A stretch of 64,000 nucleotides of DNA from Lineus longissimus (GCF_910592395.1 NC_088312.1:10170001-10234000); one strand, 5' to 3'; shown: positions 1 through 13,060, numbered from the stretch's first letter. Numbers and translations: made by a program. The notes: a model not told the origin generated them from the sequence alone.

Positions 1-3000
1 ATTTACACTTTTTATACCACAAAGTAAAAAAAAAGTTCTAATGTCAGATGTGATGATTTTTCAGGCAAGTTGAATACCTGCCTTCAAATTTAGATAGGAA
101 ACAAAGAGTGGTGAATTTTCTATCAAAGTTTTATTGACTGTTTTCCTCAATTTCTTGTTGTCTTCAAATCTTCACTTGTCATGTTCAGTTGTCTTAAAAA
201 GTTCTAAACATTTTTTATCACTATTTCTTGATATCATATTCATCCATCCTATAATGTGCTTTTGTCATATCATGTATAGAAGAAAGAAATTGACAGCGAG
301 TCCCAAGTGGCTAATCACCCGAACACCAGTCTCAACAGCAGACAGTCATCTCCGCCTTAGACAAAAACTTAATCCACTTAAGGTTTGACTCTGCTTAATA
401 TTCCAGACACATCCGATGAATGACTTATGGATTTTTCACTTTGAATACCACAATAGATTTTGTCTTAAGGAAAAAGTAATTGCACAATGTGCCGTTGGTG
501 AATTTATCATCTTTGAGATGACAGATAAACCATGTGGGCATCGATTTTTGAGGCAAATCAGATTGAAGATGGTATATATGATCTGTATTGGAATTACTTC
601 TCGCCTGAAACATGCAAATACATTAATAGCTAGAGGTAAGAGAGTTTAGAAGATGTTTTTGCTGACATCTTCATGAATACGTGTTGGTGAATTTCATCTT
701 TGAGGCAGCACATAAAGGAATAATGGAGTATGGAATCTTTTGAAATGTATGAGAATTACCTCTGGCCTGAAAAATTCTCACCAGAGAATGAAGATTGCAT
801 TTAGCCGCCAAGAATTCAGGTAGCTTTCGCGTCAGTTTGACACTGGCAGTACTATTGCTATTGAGCTAACAAGAGCATTTCTTTGCATAATGAAATGTAA
901 AATCAATGGATGGGTTGTCAACAAGATTTGGCGCCATCTGAGATGTGCGCAAAGACGATTTTAAAAACTATAACAAATGGGTCGTTACATGTCTTCCTTT
1001 GCAGCTTATTTTTCAGTAAAGCAAAATCAGGTGTTTTTCAGATAAGGGTGCCTGGATCATCGAATGATAATGATGATGATGTTGATGATAGAGAACTGAC
1101 AATGCAATCCAGATCTTCTGCGTGATTCGATGGGAAGATGTTTCGTGTCTGGCTAAAAAAGAATGTATTCAATTACTCTAAAGACGTTTAACATAAGACA
1201 ACTTGCTGTAACTCAACATCAAAATCATTGTGAAAATTGTCCTTTTAGGTATGGGGACATCATCCCATTTATTGCATGCCTAATTTCAAACACATAAAGA
1301 ATTAATGGGTTACTCTTCATGAAATTAGCTTCAATTTGCATACTTCAGATGACCATTGGACAATGTTAGGCATCCAAAGCCAATTATCGGACAGTGTCCA
1401 ATTTGTCTGTTTTGTGTAATTTAGTGTCAATGGGATGATAGTTGTGATAATTACCCCTAGTAACCGTGGGTGGGAGTGGGTAAGGGTTACCATTACTGCT
1501 TGAATGAAAAAGGGGAGGATCGAGCTCCATTAGATGTATATTCACACATCCCTTGAAGGCGACAGTAGAGTTCCTTGCACAGTGTGACATCCTTTCCTGG
1601 ACAATGAGAAACAGCTCAGTAATATAGGTCTCATTGTCTGGCATTGTGTCATGCTTGTATCCCAAGGGTACTGGACACCTTCTTACACCTCTTGGTGCCA
1701 AAACTACAGTTTGTACCCCAAGGAGATGACATTCCTGAATCCCTCTCATAAACAAGAGGTCTTACTTGTTCCTGGCTTATCAAAGACCTGCCTGACCTCA
1801 ATGAGTATGAAATAGTTGCTACTATGTAGTTTCATTTCATCCATTGATCCCATATCCTAATCAATGGGGATCCTTCCATTTGGTTTACCTTGGGAAACTA
1901 GGTCCTGGGACTTTAGTGTGTCTCGCACCAGGAATGCAAAGTTAGGAGGGTGGTGATAGCCCAGACCATTAATAGACTGGATTAGATCTATCCCTAGAGC
2001 CAACTAGTGGTACACCCGAATGGCTCCCTGTCAGTAAAGTGATCTTAAGTTGTGATGCCTTCTTAAAAACGCATTTGGATAGAATTTCCCCCATCAAACA
2101 TTATTCTGATGTGGTTCCACTGAAGTCTACGTATTCGTTCTGTGGAATTTTCAGTCGGTTAAGGTGCATTTGCAGAAGCACATATATACTCTCAATCATA
2201 TATTTCTCATTTCTACAGAGGATTGTTTTCACTGTCATCAACAAAACCTTCTAATGAAGATAGCATACTAATTAGTACGTCCCAATGAAGATGTATTGTC
2301 AGCAGTTTATGGATCATTGTTGGATGTTATGATCGGTTTTGATAATGATAGTCCTGGGAAAATTAGTAACCAGTAATTGCTCAATTAGGTATTAATAGGT
2401 TAATTATGTTCGGATTCTTTACTAATTGTGGAGATTAACCCATTGAACTTGGTCACTTTTAAGTCACCGTTTAAGAATAGTTAGGTCTGACAACTTATTT
2501 TGTTGTTATTTTAGAGTGAAACTGTGTGGCTCATACATGAGTCTGAATCCTGTCAAGTTCCTGTACCTGCCCCTCTCCTTGTTTGTTGACAACAGGAAAT
2601 CAACACCAATCAACTAACCCAATGATCCTTCACTGATTCTGGCAACTCCACTCTTTGACAACCATCCTGTACATCATCGACCTTGAATTTGAGTCTGCTA
2701 TATGGTATTAGCATCACCCTATACTCGTGTGATCTGGTTGATAGCATTGTCACCTGAAGATTTGCCAAAAAAGATGCTGGAAGCAAGATCAAGTTTGCAG
2801 TCACTGATAAAGGAAGCCTTTTCAAAAGGCCAGGTTATTCTCGGTTGACTTGTCATCAAAAATCAAATGCATTTGAGTCCACAAGGTATCAGTGCATGGT
2901 GGTGAAGTGGTGATAGTGTTGGCTTGTGTCAAGAAGTGGTCAGTTCATATCCCTTATGGGCTACTTTGCTCTTTTACAATCGACTTTGAAAGTAGCAGCA

Positions 3001-3078
3001 AGAACAAAAACAAGATTTGGGAGAGGAATGAAAAAAAAATGGACATAACGTTTGTAAAGTCTTTGAATCAGTATATGA
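1..3078. other. Non-coding stretch, no gene supported
   Basis: I see no exon with convincing splice sites and no recognisable repeat here. The open frames present are short and have no familiar motif; the longest is 123 codons on the minus strand at 1384-1755. Composition is ordinary AT-rich unique DNA. It is best read as intergenic or intronic. Confidence 0.6.
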
Positions 3079-3096
3079 TATCATTGGGGTTCAGGA

Positions 3097-3307
3097 AAAT
3101 TCGTCCCCGGATAATTCGTCCCCGGATAATTCGTCCCCGCAAATTCGTCCCCGGATAATTCGTCCCCGAGGATAATTCGTCCCCTAGGAAAATTCGTCCC
3201 CGGATAATTCGTCCCCAAGGAAAATTCGTCCCTGGATAATCCGTCCCCGAGGATAATTCGTCCCCTAGGAAAATTTGTCCCCAAAAGTAATTCGTCCCCA
3301 GAAAATT
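3097..3307. repeat. Left-arm minisatellite of the foldback element
   Basis: About 13 tandem variants of a roughly 15-bp unit, typically GGATAATTCGTCCCC or GGAAAATTCGTCCCC. Open frames across it are only translated repeat (runs of GTNYP-like residues) and are not genes. Confidence 0.9.
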
Positions 3308-3713
3308 TTACGAAGTTAAAAGCTTCTGACTTTACTTTCTAAGACCCTTAAGTCTTGTCGAATGGACTGTAGTAATAACTACTACTTTCGATTTTTCTCA
3401 TTCAGTGTAACATCTCTCTTTACTACCCTACTAGCTAGTTACCTACCCCACTATTTTTATAGTAGGTAGAGGTAGGCAGGCAAAATATTTTATAGAAGAA
3501 TTTAGAGCTTTTCTTTCATTCTGACCAGTAAAAATACTTATTTGAAGAAAAACAAATTTATTTCGCCTGCATTCCTCTACCTACTATGAAAAAAGTGGAG
3601 TAGGTAACTAGCTAGTAGGGTAGTAAATAGAGATATTACACTGAATGAGAAAAGTCGAAAGGAGTAGGTAGTAGTTATTACTAGAAAGTAATGTCAGAAA
3701 CTTTCAACTTTTG

Positions 3714-3915
3714 TTAAATTTTCCGGGGACGAATTATCCTCGGGGACGTATATTCCGGGGACGAATTTTCCAGGGACGAATTATCCACGGGGACGAATTA
3801 TCTGGGGACGAATTTTCCTCGGGGACGAATTTTCCAGGGACGAATTTTCTCGGGGACGAATTTTCCGGGGACGAGTTTTCCGGCGACGAATTATCCGGGG
3901 ACGAATTTTCCTAGA
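3714..3915. repeat. Right-arm minisatellite of the foldback element
   Basis: About 12 tandem variants of the same unit in the opposite orientation (GGGGACGAATTATCC or GGGGACGAATTTTCC). Unit variants differ between the two arms, so the arms are not a perfect recent copy of each other. Confidence 0.9.
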
Positions 3916-4316
3916 GCCTATCATTGGATATAATGTGATCTGAAGACCTCTGACGGCCATGTGTACATCACTGCTTTCCTTCCCCCAGTTCTGCCCTTGA
4001 TATTCTCCATAGACCTGTCCGCTGGTATTTTAGTGTCTTTAAGGACTGAAAATATGCCTCAGAGCTTTCCTTGCAGGATTTACGAGTCCATTCACACTTT
4101 TAAATGTAGGGCTTCAGTTGTAAAATGGGAAAGGAATGGCAACGTAAACACTTTACAGTTAGTAAAATCCATTATTATAATTCTGTTGGACAGAGTGTGT
4201 TGATGACTTAAAACTTAAAAGTCAGCGAGGAAAGCTAATATTTTGAGGATTTCATACCAAGAGTCAATGGAAGATTGTGATTATGTACCACACAAAGTTA
4301 TTTGATGACATGATAT

Positions 4317-4561
4317 TTAAGGTGATACTATGATGTGATTTACAACTTTGCGGAAATACGTCCGTTTTTAATTGTTGATCACAAATGTCATCAACGAAAA
4401 CGGCATCGAAGCGAGCCGTCCGGGCGGGATTAAACCATCAATTTCGAGAAAATGTGCATTTCGATTCTAAAACCTTACTGATTTATGAGAAAGTGACGTA
4501 GTCATTTGTCAAAAACAGCTAAAACATTATATGGTGAAATTTGACACGAGTTACCCTTTAA
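4317..4561 (+). mobile_element. TTAA-flanked MITE, copy 1 (internally deleted)
   Basis: A 245-bp repeat bounded by TTAA at both ends (4317-4320 and 4558-4561). It is nearly identical to the element at 15012-15346. It starts TTAAGGTGATACTATGATG and ends GAGTTACCCTTTAA, so the termini are imperfect inverted repeats (TTAAAGTGATAC against TTAAAGGGTAAC). It lacks about 90 bp present in the other copy, between CACAAATGT and CATCAACGAAAA. TTAA target use is the hallmark of piggyBac-type transposition, so a piggyBac-mobilised MITE is the natural reading. No transposase is encoded. Confidence 0.75.
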
Positions 4562-7500
4562 GTCTACTTTTCAATTCCGAACGTCCCGTTACACAAAATA
4601 GGGCCTATCCTAACTGGCAGTTTTGGCGACCGACGCAATATCTTGCCTCTCTGAAAGTTCACCAATCCCTTGTAAAAATATGGGTGCCTATGCTAAAATC
4701 CTGGCACATCTCTTGTGTACCATGAGATTCAGGAGGCCGATTCCATTATGTGTTTTGAAAATTAGCTTTTAGGTCTTCATAGAGAGTTAAACAGCTAGTA
4801 GGACGAGGCTGATCATTGTGCTGATCACATTATTTGTCGATCAACAGCCCCTGGTTGACAAATATACATTGGTAAACAAGCTACCAGAAAAATGCCGCAA
4901 AATATTGATATAATTACACATGAATGTCAAACTAATGCAAAAATGACAGGGTCTGGGAGGGTATGTTTTGACTGGGTGTATGTGTACAGTGCACACCTTG
5001 ATATAAGTAGGCTAAGTGATATTGGTCGTTTGATTTGGGTCAACAGATCAGCAGTCAATGAAAAAGGGTTTAAGGGATCAGTACTAAGCTTATTACAAAG
5101 GGACTGTCAGTCAGATCCCTACAATATACAAAGAAACACCAGTACTTTTCTGTTTGAAGACTGATGTCTCAAGAAAAAAATTATGTATTATATAGTACAA
5201 GCCGTCATTGCCAAGCAACAGATACAAACTCAGTCTTATGAATTACTGAACAGTGTAAGAGTGGCTGCAATGTTTCAACGGAATTATCAGGACACAATGC
5301 ATTAAGTCTCCGAAGAAGGCATTGTAAAATATCTCCAACCTCAAATTGACTGTCTTCTATCTCAGATGAGACCACCCAAAATCATTTCAAACCAAAATTT
5401 TTCATCTGCCTCCCATCTCTTTGAAGGAATGTGCCCACATCACCTCATTACAAGTGCATCCTTCCAATACAAGCGTGACCATTGAGGAGGTGTAACATTT
5501 TTTGCTGAAATACGTCCAATCTTGTGCTCCATTGATAACATGAATTGTGACAGCGACCACCAACATTGTCAAAAAGGAGTGAAAGGACTAATTCCTTGGT
5601 GACTTACTGGTTCGGACCGCTAAATACCATTGATCGTCATTTTTGGACCGAAATGTGTCAAGTCCTAATCCTTTGCCTTAGAATTGGAGAAAAATTCAGG
5701 CTTATCTTGATGAGGACACGCTGACCACCAACAGTGTCTACGACGAGCAACCCTGTGTCCAGGTCACCAAATTTAGCTTCAGGCTCTAAAAAGAACCCTG
5801 GGACCCGTTAGAGGTTGGGATGTTTTGTGAACCCAGCGATCCCTGCGTGTTGCATCAAGTTGCTCAACTGGCATCTCCTTGTCTTTTGAACAAATTGGCC
5901 CATCAGAACACCTCGTCTAGTGGTCCCTACACAATGGAAGAGGGCTGACAGGTGACGGGAGCCCGCCAACAATAGCCAGTTAGATCCCTTGAGCCATCTG
6001 GAGACAAAGATTTTGTAGCAACTCCAGGATTTCACCATTTTCTGATGCCAGAATCTTATGATCTTAGCATGCAGGTAAGGAAAAGAAACTGTCTTCAGAT
6101 GCACAGGGTTTCACCAATTGGTCAGAAAGCAATCTTGTCCTGCCGCAGGCAGAAGGCTAGTGCTGTTTTCCTATCTTATCCTATCTTAATACATAAAGAC
6201 GATACCAGCTATTTCTTTCAGGTGATACCAGCAATTTCCTTGTGACAACCTAATGTCATGCAACACCGCCAATGCCATTACTGTTGATGGTTTAGTAGAC
6301 ATTCTTGCCATCTTATATGTTTATTGCCCATCTTTTATCACCAGTGACAGTACCACCGACAAAAAACCTTCTTTACTAGTTATTTCCATTCCAAGCACGG
6401 AAACACGCCATGTACCATGGCAGTTTTCATTATTTCCATAATTCACAATCAAATAGGTTTGAATCTGGTTGTAGGGTTTGGGAACGCAGAGCAATTGGCG
6501 TGATCTCATCTCACTAGTTCAGCAATTCTCTGGTGTAAAAAAGAAGAACAGCTAAAGAAGAATGGATAGATCCAGGCTTGCAACCAGCTCCGGTGAGCTG
6601 TACAATGTCCCTGTTTTTCATTTATCATTATAGTTCTACCAGTTAAGGTCCATCAGCATCCATATCTATGCTTAAAGATTTTGCCCTGCACCAGATTGTG
6701 GACCCTCAGGGTCTCATCCAGACTTGTGTGGAGTGTGCCTTTCCTTGTAAGTCCATACTCTACCAACCACATAATTAGACTAGGAAATTGGTCAAGGGGC
6801 TGATGAAATTGGTTCAGCAGGCAGCCAGCTCTAATTAGGATGAAATCAGTATTGTGACCAAAATAATCTGCGGACCCTGCCGTCTGTTATGGGGAATAAA
6901 TTGGGTTGAACAGCAACAATAGGGTCAGAAAGTGATGCCACCCCTGGGGGTAGGATGCTGACAAGTGTTACCCTGGTTGCGGTTGCAATATGTCAGCATC
7001 ATTTTGGGTGCTTCAGGGTTTGGTAAATCAGACAGCAGATTGAGATGGGGCTCATGATCTGCCTTAGATAATTTTCGATTTGGAATCAAATGATGTATTA
7101 AAACATTGCCTTTGATGGCAACATAATAGCATGGTACTGAAAGTTGCAGTAATCACACCCTATAACCGCTTGTGAAAACATTTTTAGATGTTGTCTTGAA
7201 AGAGAATTTGCCTGTCCTCTTGCTTGGAGTATCGAACATTTGGCTGGGTTCTCTTCCACAAGGGACCCAGGGTGTCTTTGTCTGATGCCAGGCTGCTGCA
7301 GTAGGCTACAATACCTGCCATGGGTATTGGCTTATCCAACCACCATGGCCGAGAAGGTCTGACCAGGCATATTGCTTTTGGTGACAGCGGTGCCAAGGGA
7401 TAATGGGCCAATATTGTCTTGACTGTGTCATATTTATCTTACATGATGTACTGTACTCATGTGACTATCAATCTTGCACGCTGAGGAAGGATACCAACTC

Positions 7501-8640
7501 AGCCTGCCCACATGGGACAGCCCCCATTTCAAGACTTGATCTGACCCAACAAAACTATCCAACTTAGCATATTTCACCAGCATTCCTCAAGAGATTAATC
7601 TACCGTATTCTCACCATGCTGCTTTATTGTTCTCAAAGAATGATTAGTCTGGTACTCAGACACTACCGGCTTAGCGGTGGCAAAATATGCAAATGTATCT
7701 AAACTTCATCCGTTGATTGCCTTTGTCCCGGCAGATGACACACAGCCAGTTTCGTTGATGAGCGGGAAGCGGTCTGTATCTCTTGGCTCTGAATCGCGCA
7801 GACACACTCCAAGTGGTATGTGAGTAATGCCAGGCAGTTGTGGGAAAATTAAAATGCGTGGAGGTGTCTCTTGCTCGGGCTGCGCGGGTTGAGATAATGG
7901 AAATGACAGAGCGTTATGATAGACAGTGATGATGTGAGGTCCCATGGTAGTGTAGGGAGGTATTCAAATGCGAGAAGAGGTTGAATGGTGTGCGGAGATA
8001 GCTCAGAAGTGAAGGGGTCCATTTGTTGACATTTTCAACACTTCAGAGAATGCCAAAGCTGACACTTTGGCCAATGATAGGGACTGGGAGGGCTTTAATT
8101 TACATGCTATACATCTTCACACATTTTAAAATTGCCGATTGAAGTTTGTACAGGTCATAGAGGTGAAACAGTTGAGGTCAGAAGTAAATTTGTGTTATTC
8201 AATGTCAATTATGGTTAAATGTTATAAATCCAACTTATTGTTTGTTATACGGAGAGCCACATATGAAATTTATAGCTATCTGGTTATTTTCATTTGCAGT
8301 TGATCTTCCTAGTACAAATGCTACACCACCCAGGGGAATAGTTAGTTTCTTCTTCTTCTCTACTGTGTTTGTTCATTGTGAGTGAAGTAAGGACAGCAAA
8401 ACCTCAAACTATATATCTGATGAATCTCTTGAAAGATGTGCATAAGCAATTGTCGAAAGTGGTGAAAGTTTGGAGATAAGAAGGCATCGCTTTGACACAA
8501 GACCATTACAAGATTTGAATCTTAAGCATTGCTCAAACTTTGAAATCTCTCCTTAATCCAATCGTCTGTAAACGGTTCTCAAATCCTTCAAGAGGGTCCA
8601 CCGCTTTTGATGTCAAACGGTCAGATACTCCACGCCATTG
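4562..8640. other. Non-coding stretch, no gene supported
   Basis: Unique AT-rich DNA with no exon or repeat that I can defend. Open frames stay below 100 codons and show no known motif. Segment 6900-7960 is somewhat less AT-rich but has no coding signature. Confidence 0.55.
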
Positions 8641-8800
8641 ACGTGTGATGCCCCAACAGGAAATGGAGTGCGTCACTCGAAGCGGACAACATCACTCAAG
8701 TGGCGTGTTCGGCGCAGGTGCTATATAAGGTGTGACCAAACCAAAACACCTGGTCAATGGCAGCGCAGTATAAGAGGGTCCGAACGCTGCGGCCCTTGGG
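8641..8800 (+). promoter_or_regulatory. Possible TATA-type promoter, weak
   Basis: A locally CpG-rich block contains TATATAAG at 8722-8729 and a second TATAAGAG-like box near 8768. E-box halves CAGGTG (8716-8721) and CACCTG (8747-8752) flank the first box as an inverted pair. No transcript or downstream first exon is visible, so this is a sequence resemblance only. Confidence 0.2.
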
Positions 8801-11119
8801 CCATCTGCCAGATGCGATACTTCGGCCCTCCGTCAATTAGGATGCAAATTTTATGGCTCGTGACAGTCTCTGCTTTGTCTAATGTTGAAGGACCCTAATT
8901 ATGAAGCCCCTTTCAGGGTATAAGTTGTCCTTCTGTATCAGTGGTTCTTGATATTCCAAACTTAGATTTGGCGGCTGTGGAAATTGAATCTGCTCAAGTT
9001 GCTGCATCCTCCAATTTTACATCGGATGGAATTATCGTTACAGTGTTTGATGTTATCCGCTGCTGATGGACATCGGAAAGATGTGAAGATACAAAATATG
9101 TGCTCCAATTTCCAAGATGAAAATGACACTGTTTCTGAATTCTGTGCAGATTGAAATGGAGTTGAAAAGAAGACATCTGTGTATTGGCTAGGATAAAATG
9201 ATATTTCAGTGTTATACACATGCGTCTACAGCAAAATGACACGTGCAGCTCTACCAGAAAAAAGCAAACGGTTCCTCTATCAGAAGATTAGGAAAGAATA
9301 GCAGTTGATATATTGCAAGATGACCGTAGAATATATTGGCAATGAAGAAAATCGACGAGATCACCACCTATTCAGCATAAGTGAATAAGAAGATCCCTAC
9401 CTCCTCAGAGGCTCTGAGTGCGGTCCGGTGATTGATTTTTTAGCCAGGAGTGGCTGTATTGGAAGAGTTGAACATGTAGTTGAAAGAGGAAGAACTCAAT
9501 GTGGCAGTTTCTTTCCATGTTTCATAGTTTCTATTGCAATACCTTGTCTTGTTTCTTGTAAGAGTTAAATTCTGTCGATATTTTGTTGCTTCTTCCCAGA
9601 GTTAGGTTTTCTTTGCCACATCTTTATCTTCTGTTTGCTATGTGCATGTACCGGGAGTGTGGTCTTGAGTTTGAGAAGGGGCATAGCAGTGTCTGGGTCG
9701 TAATTGGGGAAGGGAAAATCTGGCCCAGCAAATTGTCTGGCCCAATCCGCTGCGTCACAAACAAGAAGGAAGCAAATTTAGCGCCCAGAGGTTTCTTAAC
9801 CATTTCTATAAGCACCATCAATCTGTCTCTTCCTTAAAACCTTACCAACCCCTCCAAACTGAGATGTCACTGCTAACACCTTTGAATACAGCAAAGCCGT
9901 AATGAATCTCCACGAGGCATGATTCAAGCTCCAGACTCTCTGAGTAGGAAACCAAGTACCATTCTTCCTCAAGCGATCCTCGACATTGAAGCAACTGATG
10001 TGAATCAATAAAATGATGATAGTGCTTTGACAGGGTGACACAAATCACAATATGGGAGGTTTTTTTAAAGATTAGCTGTGCCCTGCTAAGCGCTTTAGGT
10101 TTGTCTTGTGTTGATTTCATCAACTTTCTGGTATGTTTGTACGGCTTATCAATCTTGTGTCCATGGCAATTATCGGTCACTTATAATTTACCACTCGTTG
10201 GTAAATATCGAGTCAAGAGCTTAGCCAGCGGTATATTACTGACAAGGACATTGCCAGTGGTGTGATCAGGTTGTGCTGTGCGTTTTGTCAGACTATGGTT
10301 TTTGGTTGGGTGTGAATCTTAGTTCTAATCCTCACATCAGCAGTTTATTAGAGTGCTGGTTACATTGATAGCACAATTCTACATACATGACTCAATGCAT
10401 TTCCTGTATCAAATGGCACATTAACAGATGGCGGATGGGCCGCCATTTGGATGTGATTCATGAGAGCAGTTGTTACCATTGCTATTGGCAAGCTGAATAG
10501 GTCAGTCACCTGATCTGAGTCGTTGACCACTAGGCCTCATCATGATAGGTACTTTGCAAGATATTGACCCACAATTAAGGCTCAGTCTCATCTGGCTACC
10601 ATGACAGACTACATTCCCTGAAGTGCCGTGCAAACGAGCTAGTTTTGTGACAGCGATGTAGGATCACTGCTATAAGTGTGACAGAAAAGATTCATCTAAA
10701 ACTCCAAATCGCTTGGATCATTGATCATAGGTCAGTGTGATCACCTGTTGCCTGCAACAACCACAAGCACAATAACAAACAAGCAATTTTTGTTGCATGC
10801 TATCCTTACAGTGGTTTAAATTGCTTGTTTCCAGCGCACTTTGTTCTTAAAACACACCGCTATACGCTGTTCTGTGTAGAAAGTGTATACATTCACCTGT
10901 CAGCAAAAGTGCATATCAGTGCCATTTCTTACAGTGTGTCATTCATCCGGCCTAAACCTTCGGGACTGCAACGCCCCCTTTGGCCAAAGATAATTAGATA
11001 AGGCACAAGACACCTACTCAGTATGCAAAGTGGTTGTCTATACTGTTGGCTATCGGATACCAATATGGTCAATCTCCCCCTTGTTATGGCTAGCTCTTGT
11101 ATTGATTCCTGCGACATCA
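8801..11119. other. Non-coding stretch, no gene supported
   Basis: No supported exon. Around 10490-10560 the minus strand shows a degenerate tRNA-like A-box (CCTAGTGGTCAACGACTC), possibly an old SINE remnant, but no B-box partner is clear. Confidence 0.5.
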
Positions 11120-11450
11120 ATGTATTGACTCCATGCAAAAACATTGACCACTGTATGATGTTTCCACAATGTCTGTTTAAACTTTGATGATAGACACTTG
11201 TTCATATCGATCTGGAAATATCTGACAGATGTTGATCTTCTGGCTTAATGGTTGTGCTGGGCGATCTTGCCCAATGTGCTCTGTGACGACATTCTGCCTT
11301 GAACAATGTGGCAAAAACGTTATCCATGTTTCCCCAATGTCTGTTTGAACTTTGATGACAGACACTTGTTCATATTGATTGGGTTTAATATATAGGACAG
11401 ATGCGACTCTTCTGGCTAAGTTGTGCTTGGTGACCTTGTTGAAATTCGAT
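11120..11450. repeat. Diverged tandem duplication, period about 168 bp
   Basis: Two head-to-tail copies are readable. Matching landmarks include CAATGTCTGTTTAAACTTTG (about 11167) against CAATGTCTGTTTGAACTTTG (about 11335). They continue through AGACACTTGTTCATAT and then CTTCTGGCT. The offset is 168 bp. The copies are clearly diverged, so this is old. Confidence 0.7.
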
Positions 11451-12948
11451 AGCCTATTGCATTAGGCTACATGTATGCACAGCACATGTAGGGCCTACAT
11501 AAACTCGAAAGCCCAGCCTTTTCGTCTCATAATTCTTACCATATAGTTCCTTTGTGTCTCTGTGTCTCTCTGCCTCCTTCTGCCACACCAGTGTGTGTAT
11601 ATGATTGTTGAGATTTCAATATTCCTTGCCAACGACACCTGAGGCAAGTTTGATAAATTCGTAAATCTGGTATATCTCATGTGCTCCAATGATGAAATAA
11701 GCATCTCTACTCATCATCCTGGCTTTTAGATGTCAGCGCGCTTTGAGAAATGTCATTGCGTATTTTATCTATTTCATCGCCTAAATCGTCAGATTGTGAT
11801 CACTGTTAATTCTCCCAAATGGTTCGTGCACGTGTTGCAAATCAGAATTATACGATTAGTCTTCATTATTAACCCATTTTGTCACGATTTCATGGTCCCA
11901 TTTCCATAGCAACACATGTAGTTGTATGTAAATGGAATTCTCTTCATTGGTGATGCCAAGTTTGCCGAAGTTGCTTGTAGAAATGTACATGAGAATGCAT
12001 TGCTGATTTCTGTCAACTAAGGATGAATCAAATCTTGTGTTTTATTTTTCTATGCCTTTTCTGAGTGACGAGAGAAGGATGTGAGATGTGCCCTTCCTTT
12101 AATGGATTAAAATTAAAAGTATTTTTTAAAGGAAATAATGACTTTGTAATTTGACTGTGAAATCATTTCTACATGTTGTTATCAATTCTTGAAAATGTTA
12201 AACATTTTCAATTACATCTTATAAACAATCAATTAGAAATGCCATTATCTGCCTTGTGTGACCTCAGCTGATATGTGGGTGCTGATACAGGTCAGACAAT
12301 TCAGTGTTTATTTGTCATTCCAGATCTTTTTCCAGTTCCTGTATTATTTATGCTTTATCAAGATATCGAAGCAACGCTTTTGGGTCAGGAGTAGAAACGA
12401 CTCTACAGGATACTATTATACTTCACAGTTGCTAACCCATTGTGGTGTCCATGGTCATTCTGTAGCATGGCTGAACAGCTTCAGAAATCAAGTCCTCTTC
12501 TTTTTCCTTTCAAGTCTTGGGACTTTAATGAAACAATTTCTAATCACCCGAAATTGCAAAATGAGAATCTCATTAGAAAAGAAAGTGGCTTTTCCATGGT
12601 TATTTTAACCTTGCCTGCAGCTTGCTCTTGTCCTCTGTTGCAGCAGCTGCCCATCTCAAGGTGAAGGGGTCATCACTAAGGACCCCAAGTCCCTATCAAC
12701 GCCATCTTAATCCGCCATAAAATTCAAATCCTCATTTGAGTGGTGGAGGTACCCTCGAGTTATGTGACTTCTTTCAGTGATATCCTGTGGTGTGTCCCAA
12801 TTTCCTTGGGCACATGTCGAGTTTGAGCGAAAGCCCTCTCTACTCCATCTGGACCCATCAAGTCAGACTGCTTGTATAAAAAGGATTTTAAGTGACACAA
12901 GCCACAGGGAGCCTGGGTGACTCGACTTCTGCTTCTGTCTTCCCTGCT
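11451..12948. other. Non-coding stretch, no gene supported
   Basis: No exon, RNA gene or repeat identified. The 116-codon open frame at 12258-12608 has no familiar motif and no splice context. Confidence 0.5.
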
Positions 12949-12955
12949 GGATGTA

Positions 12956-13060
12956 ACAGTGGCTGGGAAAGGATATCAGATTTTTTTTCTGGGCGTGTTG
13001 ACTTATTAAGTCGTCCCGCCCCGAAAAAAAAAGATTGGATGTCCTTTCCCAGCCACCGTA
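12956..13060. mobile_element. 105-bp hairpin MITE, hAT-like
   Basis: The ends are a long inverted repeat: CAGTGGCTGGGAAAGG on the left, and CGGTGGCTGGGAAAGG when the right end is reverse-complemented. Complementarity extends through T-rich and A-rich runs to a short loop. A 7-bp direct repeat, GGATGTA, flanks it (12949-12955 and 13061-13067). A CAGNG terminus is typical of hAT elements, which normally make 8-bp duplications; here only 7 bp are clean, so the family call is tentative. Confidence 0.75.

Larger units (their letters stand above)
3088..3918. mobile_element. Foldback (FB-like) DNA transposon, non-autonomous
   Basis: This is an 831-bp element flanked by an exact 9-bp direct repeat, TATCATTGG, at 3079-3087 and 3919-3927. 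Its ends are inverted: the left begins GGTTCAGGAAAATTCGTCCC and the right, read in reverse complement, begins GGCTCTAGGAAAATTCGTCC. Almost the whole element is self-complementary. The outer arms are tandem arrays of a roughly 15-bp unit. The inner arms (about 3300-3487 and 3565-3715) are a unique inverted repeat around a loop of about 80 bp. The left inner arm carries an extra segment of about 30 bp near 3343-3370. Drosophila FB elements have this same architecture of tandemly repeated inverted termini with a 9-bp target duplication, and a 9-bp duplication also fits Mutator-type transposition. No transposase is present, so mobilisation would be in trans. The class assignment is inference from structure. 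Confidence 0.85.

Noticed and set aside
1384-1755. 123-codon minus-strand frame, faintly reminiscent of hydrolase-like sequences
   Set aside because: No catalytic motif can be pointed to and there are no splice sites; similarity was impressionistic only.
3081-3914. Frames with repeated GTNYPG/GDEFS peptides
   Set aside because: They are translations of the 15-bp minisatellite arms of the foldback element.
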